DNA of 6,971 nucleotides from the NCBI GenBank assembly GCA_020724025.1, contig DYHU01000206.1, positions 1 through 6,971 on the forward strand, read 5' to 3'. The notes under the pieces are model-generated. The model searched no databases and was not told where the DNA came from. It saw nothing but the letters and a program-made list of their open reading frames with translations. The position numbers and the translations under genes were made by a program. Shown one piece after another: positions 5,802 through 6,971 of this stretch (positions are counted from its first letter, which is position 1; each line of letters begins with the position of its first letter). This DNA is from Syntrophorhabdus sp. (GTDB taxonomy: Bacteria; Desulfobacterota; BSN033; UBA1163).

Positions 5802-6049
5802 GTGGGTTCGATAATTGCTGTTCTGCCCCATGACAAATAGCGGGAAATTGGCAAGTTATTTTAAAACCTACATCCCATCAATCAGCAGGATAATGCATTT
5901 TCGAAAAGCTGGGGTTTGTCTCTATTCGCACACTGTGGATTCAGATTCACTATCCGGCTAAGGCCCGATGATTTCTGCGAACCACCCATTGCGGACCCGC
6001 ACGATGGGTGGTGTGGTAAGGGACGGTTAAACACCGTCCCTTACCCGAT
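5802..6049 (+). mobile_element. Internally deleted group II intron remnant (5' piece plus 3' piece)
   Basis: This fills most of the 328-bp gap after the toxin stop. Bases 5815-5875 repeat the 5' region of the intron at the right window edge (56 of 61 identical, all five differences transitions). They keep the hairpin TTGC-TGTT-C(T/C)GC with GCGG-GAAATTG-GCAA. The 3' piece (5979-6049) folds like domains V and VI. Between them (5876-5978) no reverse transcriptase and no other gene is recognisable, so the maturase and most of domains I-IV are gone. The left boundary at GTG 5802 is a guess from the usual GTG intron start. The remaining 6050-6127 shows nothing recognisable. Confidence 0.6.
5979..6049 (+). 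ncRNA. Group II intron domain V/VI-like hairpins
   Basis: First hairpin: 5981-5989 pairs with 6004-6012 (9 bp), then 5990-5993 with 5998-6001 (4 bp) closes a tetraloop. The bases CG at 6002-6003 are left as a two-base bulge on the 3' side. This is the shape of domain V, the catalytic core of group II introns. Second hairpin: 6015-6027 pairs perfectly with 6033-6045 around TAAAC, placed as domain VI. It is followed by CCGAT, a plausible intron 3' end. Two oddities are the GACC loop in place of GNRA and the absence of a bulged branch-point A in the second stem. The lack of a T-tract argues against a terminator. Confidence 0.6.
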
Positions 6050-6127
6050 TCGGCCATAATGTCCGAATTCCTTTTTGGTTCAAGGCCTCTCAGATCGCGC
6101 TCCCATTCACCAATCCGGCACTATGCA

Positions 6128-6454
6128 TTACGCGTCTAACAATCGCCGTTGCAACAGCGTCTGCATGTCACGACGGCCATCGACAATCATCAGAACGTAA
6201 ACGTTCTTATCCATGACTCGGTAAATGATGCGGTAGGGTTTAAAGAAAATCTCGCGGTATTCACGAATCCCGAGCGCCAACAGTTCTTTAGGATGGGCGC
6301 CCCGCTCGGGGAATTCGAACAGCCTGGAGAAGGCTTTCTCGATCCGCTCCAAAACGTAGTCCGCTTTTTGAGACGCATCGTGCAGAGCAATATAGTCATA
6401 AAGCTCATCGAGATCATGCGCTGCATCATTGGTCAGCAAAACCGCGAACGGCAT
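6128..6454 (-). CDS. RelE/ParE-family type II toxin
   Basis: A 108-residue toxin of the RelE/ParE superfamily. The N-terminal helices carry the usual ...NDAAHDLDELYDYIALHD pattern (9-26). PERGAHPKEL (49-58) follows, then the beta-sheet core YREIFFKPYRIIYRVMDK (66-83) and VYVLMIVDGRRDMQTLLQRR (85-104). RelE types cut mRNA on the ribosome and ParE types poison DNA gyrase; sequence alone does not decide between them. The start ATG shares one base with the stop of the antitoxin (TGATG), and AGGAGG lies 7-8 nt upstream, so the pair is translationally coupled. Length and core motifs are complete, so it is probably active. It faces the AbiE module and is bordered on both sides by group II intron sequence. 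Confidence 0.9.
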   Translation of the reverse strand: MPFAVLLTNDAAHDLDELYDYIALHDASQKADYVLERIEKAFSRLFEFPERGAHPKELLALGIREYREIFFKPYRIIYRVMDKNVYVLMIVDGRRDMQTLLQRRLLDA

Positions 6455-6729
6455 CAGTGAGCCTCCTGTCGCTTGCGCAGACGTTTGATCACATCCTCAG
6501 CAGGCTGGACCTTGCCTTCCCCGATCTGACGGGTCCCGAGCGCCAGGATCTTCAGGAGAGCCATTGTTTCCTGGGTTTGCTCGTAGCTTTCGATGTCCTG
6601 TATGACCGCCTTGGCAATGCCGTTCTGGGTGATGACCAGCGGCTCCCGCTGTTCGCTCAGCTTCCTTACGATTTCGGCGGCATGGGCCTTCAGGTAACTG
6701 ATGGGCTTGATCTGGCTGGACAGTTTCAT
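6454..6729 (-). CDS. Phd/YefM-like type II antitoxin
   Basis: A 91-residue antitoxin of the Phd/YefM group. The N-terminal DNA-binding part shows MKLSSQIKPISYLKAHAAEI, then LSEQREPLVITQNGIAKAVI (24-43), the typical strand-turn-strand of the family. The C-terminal part (44-91) is helical and charged and would wrap and neutralise the toxin. The reading frame continues upstream to 6933, but that extension crosses the promoter and intron sequence. The ATG at 6729 has GGAGG 7 nt upstream and is the real start. The stop overlaps the toxin start by one base. Such antitoxins usually repress their own operon; a matching promoter and palindrome lie just upstream. Confidence 0.9.
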   Translation of the reverse strand: MKLSSQIKPISYLKAHAAEIVRKLSEQREPLVITQNGIAKAVIQDIESYEQTQETMALLKILALGTRQIGEGKVQPAEDVIKRLRKRQEAH

Positions 6730-6751
6730 GGGGGTGCCTCCATTTCTTGAG

Positions 6752-6789
6752 TATGACCAAATATAGTCCATAAACAGGTCAACTGTCAA
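6752..6789 (-). promoter_or_regulatory. Promoter and likely operator of the type II TA operon
   Basis: On the minus strand TTGACA (6789-6784) and TATATT (6765-6760) are separated by 18 bp, a good sigma-70-type promoter 31 bases before the antitoxin start. The -10 box lies inside an imperfect palindrome at 6752-6772, with arms TATGGAC and GGTCATA matching at 5 of 7 positions. This is the usual place for the antitoxin or TA complex to bind and repress its own transcription. Confidence 0.6.
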
Positions 6790-6814
6790 GATTGAAGGTA
6801 GTTTACTCGACGCT

Positions 6815-6971
6815 GTGTATGATCCTTGCTGTTCCGCCTCATGACAAATAGCGGGAAATTGGCAAGTTGTTTTAGAACCTACGTCCGAAAGCGCCGATGA
6901 AAACCGGCGAGGTGTCGTGAATGAAAGAGTCATACGATGAAGGTGTAGCGAGCCACATCGGCCCCGAGTCA
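6815..6971 (+). mobile_element. 5' end of a group II intron (runs off the window)
   Basis: From about GTG 6815 the sequence is the 5' part of a bacterial group II intron. Bases 6826-6886 match the remnant at 5815-5875. The following DNA, GAGGTGTCGTGAATGAAAG and onward, encodes the spurious peptide MKESYDEGVASHIGPES. I recognise this as a recurrent mis-annotated 'hypothetical protein' lying in domain I of such introns. A hairpin TTGC-TGTT-CCGC with GCGG-GAAATTG-GCAA (6826-6865) supports structured RNA. The maturase gene, if present, would lie beyond the right edge. The exact 5' splice site is not certain. The element sits just upstream of the TA operon and points away from it. Confidence 0.65.

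Noticed and set aside
6015..6045. The 13-bp hairpin, considered as a rho-independent terminator.
   Set aside because: No T-tract follows on either strand, and its place after a domain V-like hairpin fits intron domain VI better.
6149..6460. 103-codon plus-strand reading frame opposite the RelE-like toxin.
   Set aside because: It is antisense to a well-supported gene, with no RBS and no family-like motif.
6730..6933. 68-codon N-terminal extension of the Phd-like antitoxin on the minus strand.
   Set aside because: It reads through the promoter, the operator and intron DNA. The ATG at 6729 has a proper RBS and gives the normal family length.
6921..6971. Plus-strand frame MKESYDEGVASHIGPES running off the window.
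   Set aside because: It is a known kind of spurious peptide read from group II intron RNA structure, so it was used as intron evidence and not as a gene.

Overview
The window looks like a contig piece from an anaerobic Desulfobacterota-type (former Deltaproteobacteria) bacterium. This is inferred from three things: a ferredoxin-linked reductive N-heterocycle gene set, gaps filled with AGTGACTAAAGT-type, ATTGGTGATTGG-type and CCCTCCCCC-type repeats that I associate with such genomes, and toxin-antitoxin (TA) modules interleaved with group II intron pieces. Taxonomy was not tested.

Left half (1-3724, all + strand): a catabolic cluster. In order it holds the C-terminal end of an enamidase-like amidohydrolase (1-254), a 6-hydroxynicotinate reductase-like iron-sulfur protein (381-1898), a UPF0280/ApbE-like protein (2193-3074) and an 'amino acid synthesis' PF06684 protein (3146-3724). 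In Eubacterium barkeri nicotinate fermentation, 6-hydroxynicotinate reductase reduces the ring and enamidase then opens the lactam, releasing ammonia, so the first two genes suggest the same chemistry here, on nicotinate or another N-heterocycle. The roles of the other two are unproven. The UPF0280 protein carries ApbE-style motifs and could be a flavin-handling partner. Every gap in the cluster holds a palindromic repeat: a seven-unit inverted array (252-345), a nested double palindrome (1898-2182) and a third element that runs into the Shine-Dalgarno sequence of the last gene (3093-3140).

Middle (3725-5799): a 370-bp gap holds the remnant of a small minus-strand gene. An AbiE-type (type IV) TA module follows. 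The AbiEi antitoxin/regulator is intact (4095-4874). The AbiEii nucleotidyltransferase toxin (4871-5799) is broken by an exact 8-bp tandem duplication (GGAGGGAC twice, 4961-4976) at its GGT active-site motif. Deleting one copy restores a 306-residue reading frame.

Right end (5800-6971): pieces of group II intron surround a minus-strand type II TA module, a Phd/YefM-like antitoxin (6454-6729) and a RelE/ParE toxin (6128-6454), which has a clear promoter and likely operator. A 61-bp stretch just after the broken toxin is repeated (56/61 identical) at the right edge, where it continues as the 5' end of a group II intron running off the window. A domain V/VI-like hairpin pair (5979-6049) appears to be the 3' end of the first, internally deleted copy.

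The most notable observations are the 8-bp duplication that disarms, or may reversibly switch, the AbiEii toxin; the reductase/enamidase/UPF0280/PF06684 gene set; and the intron-TA mosaic at the right end.
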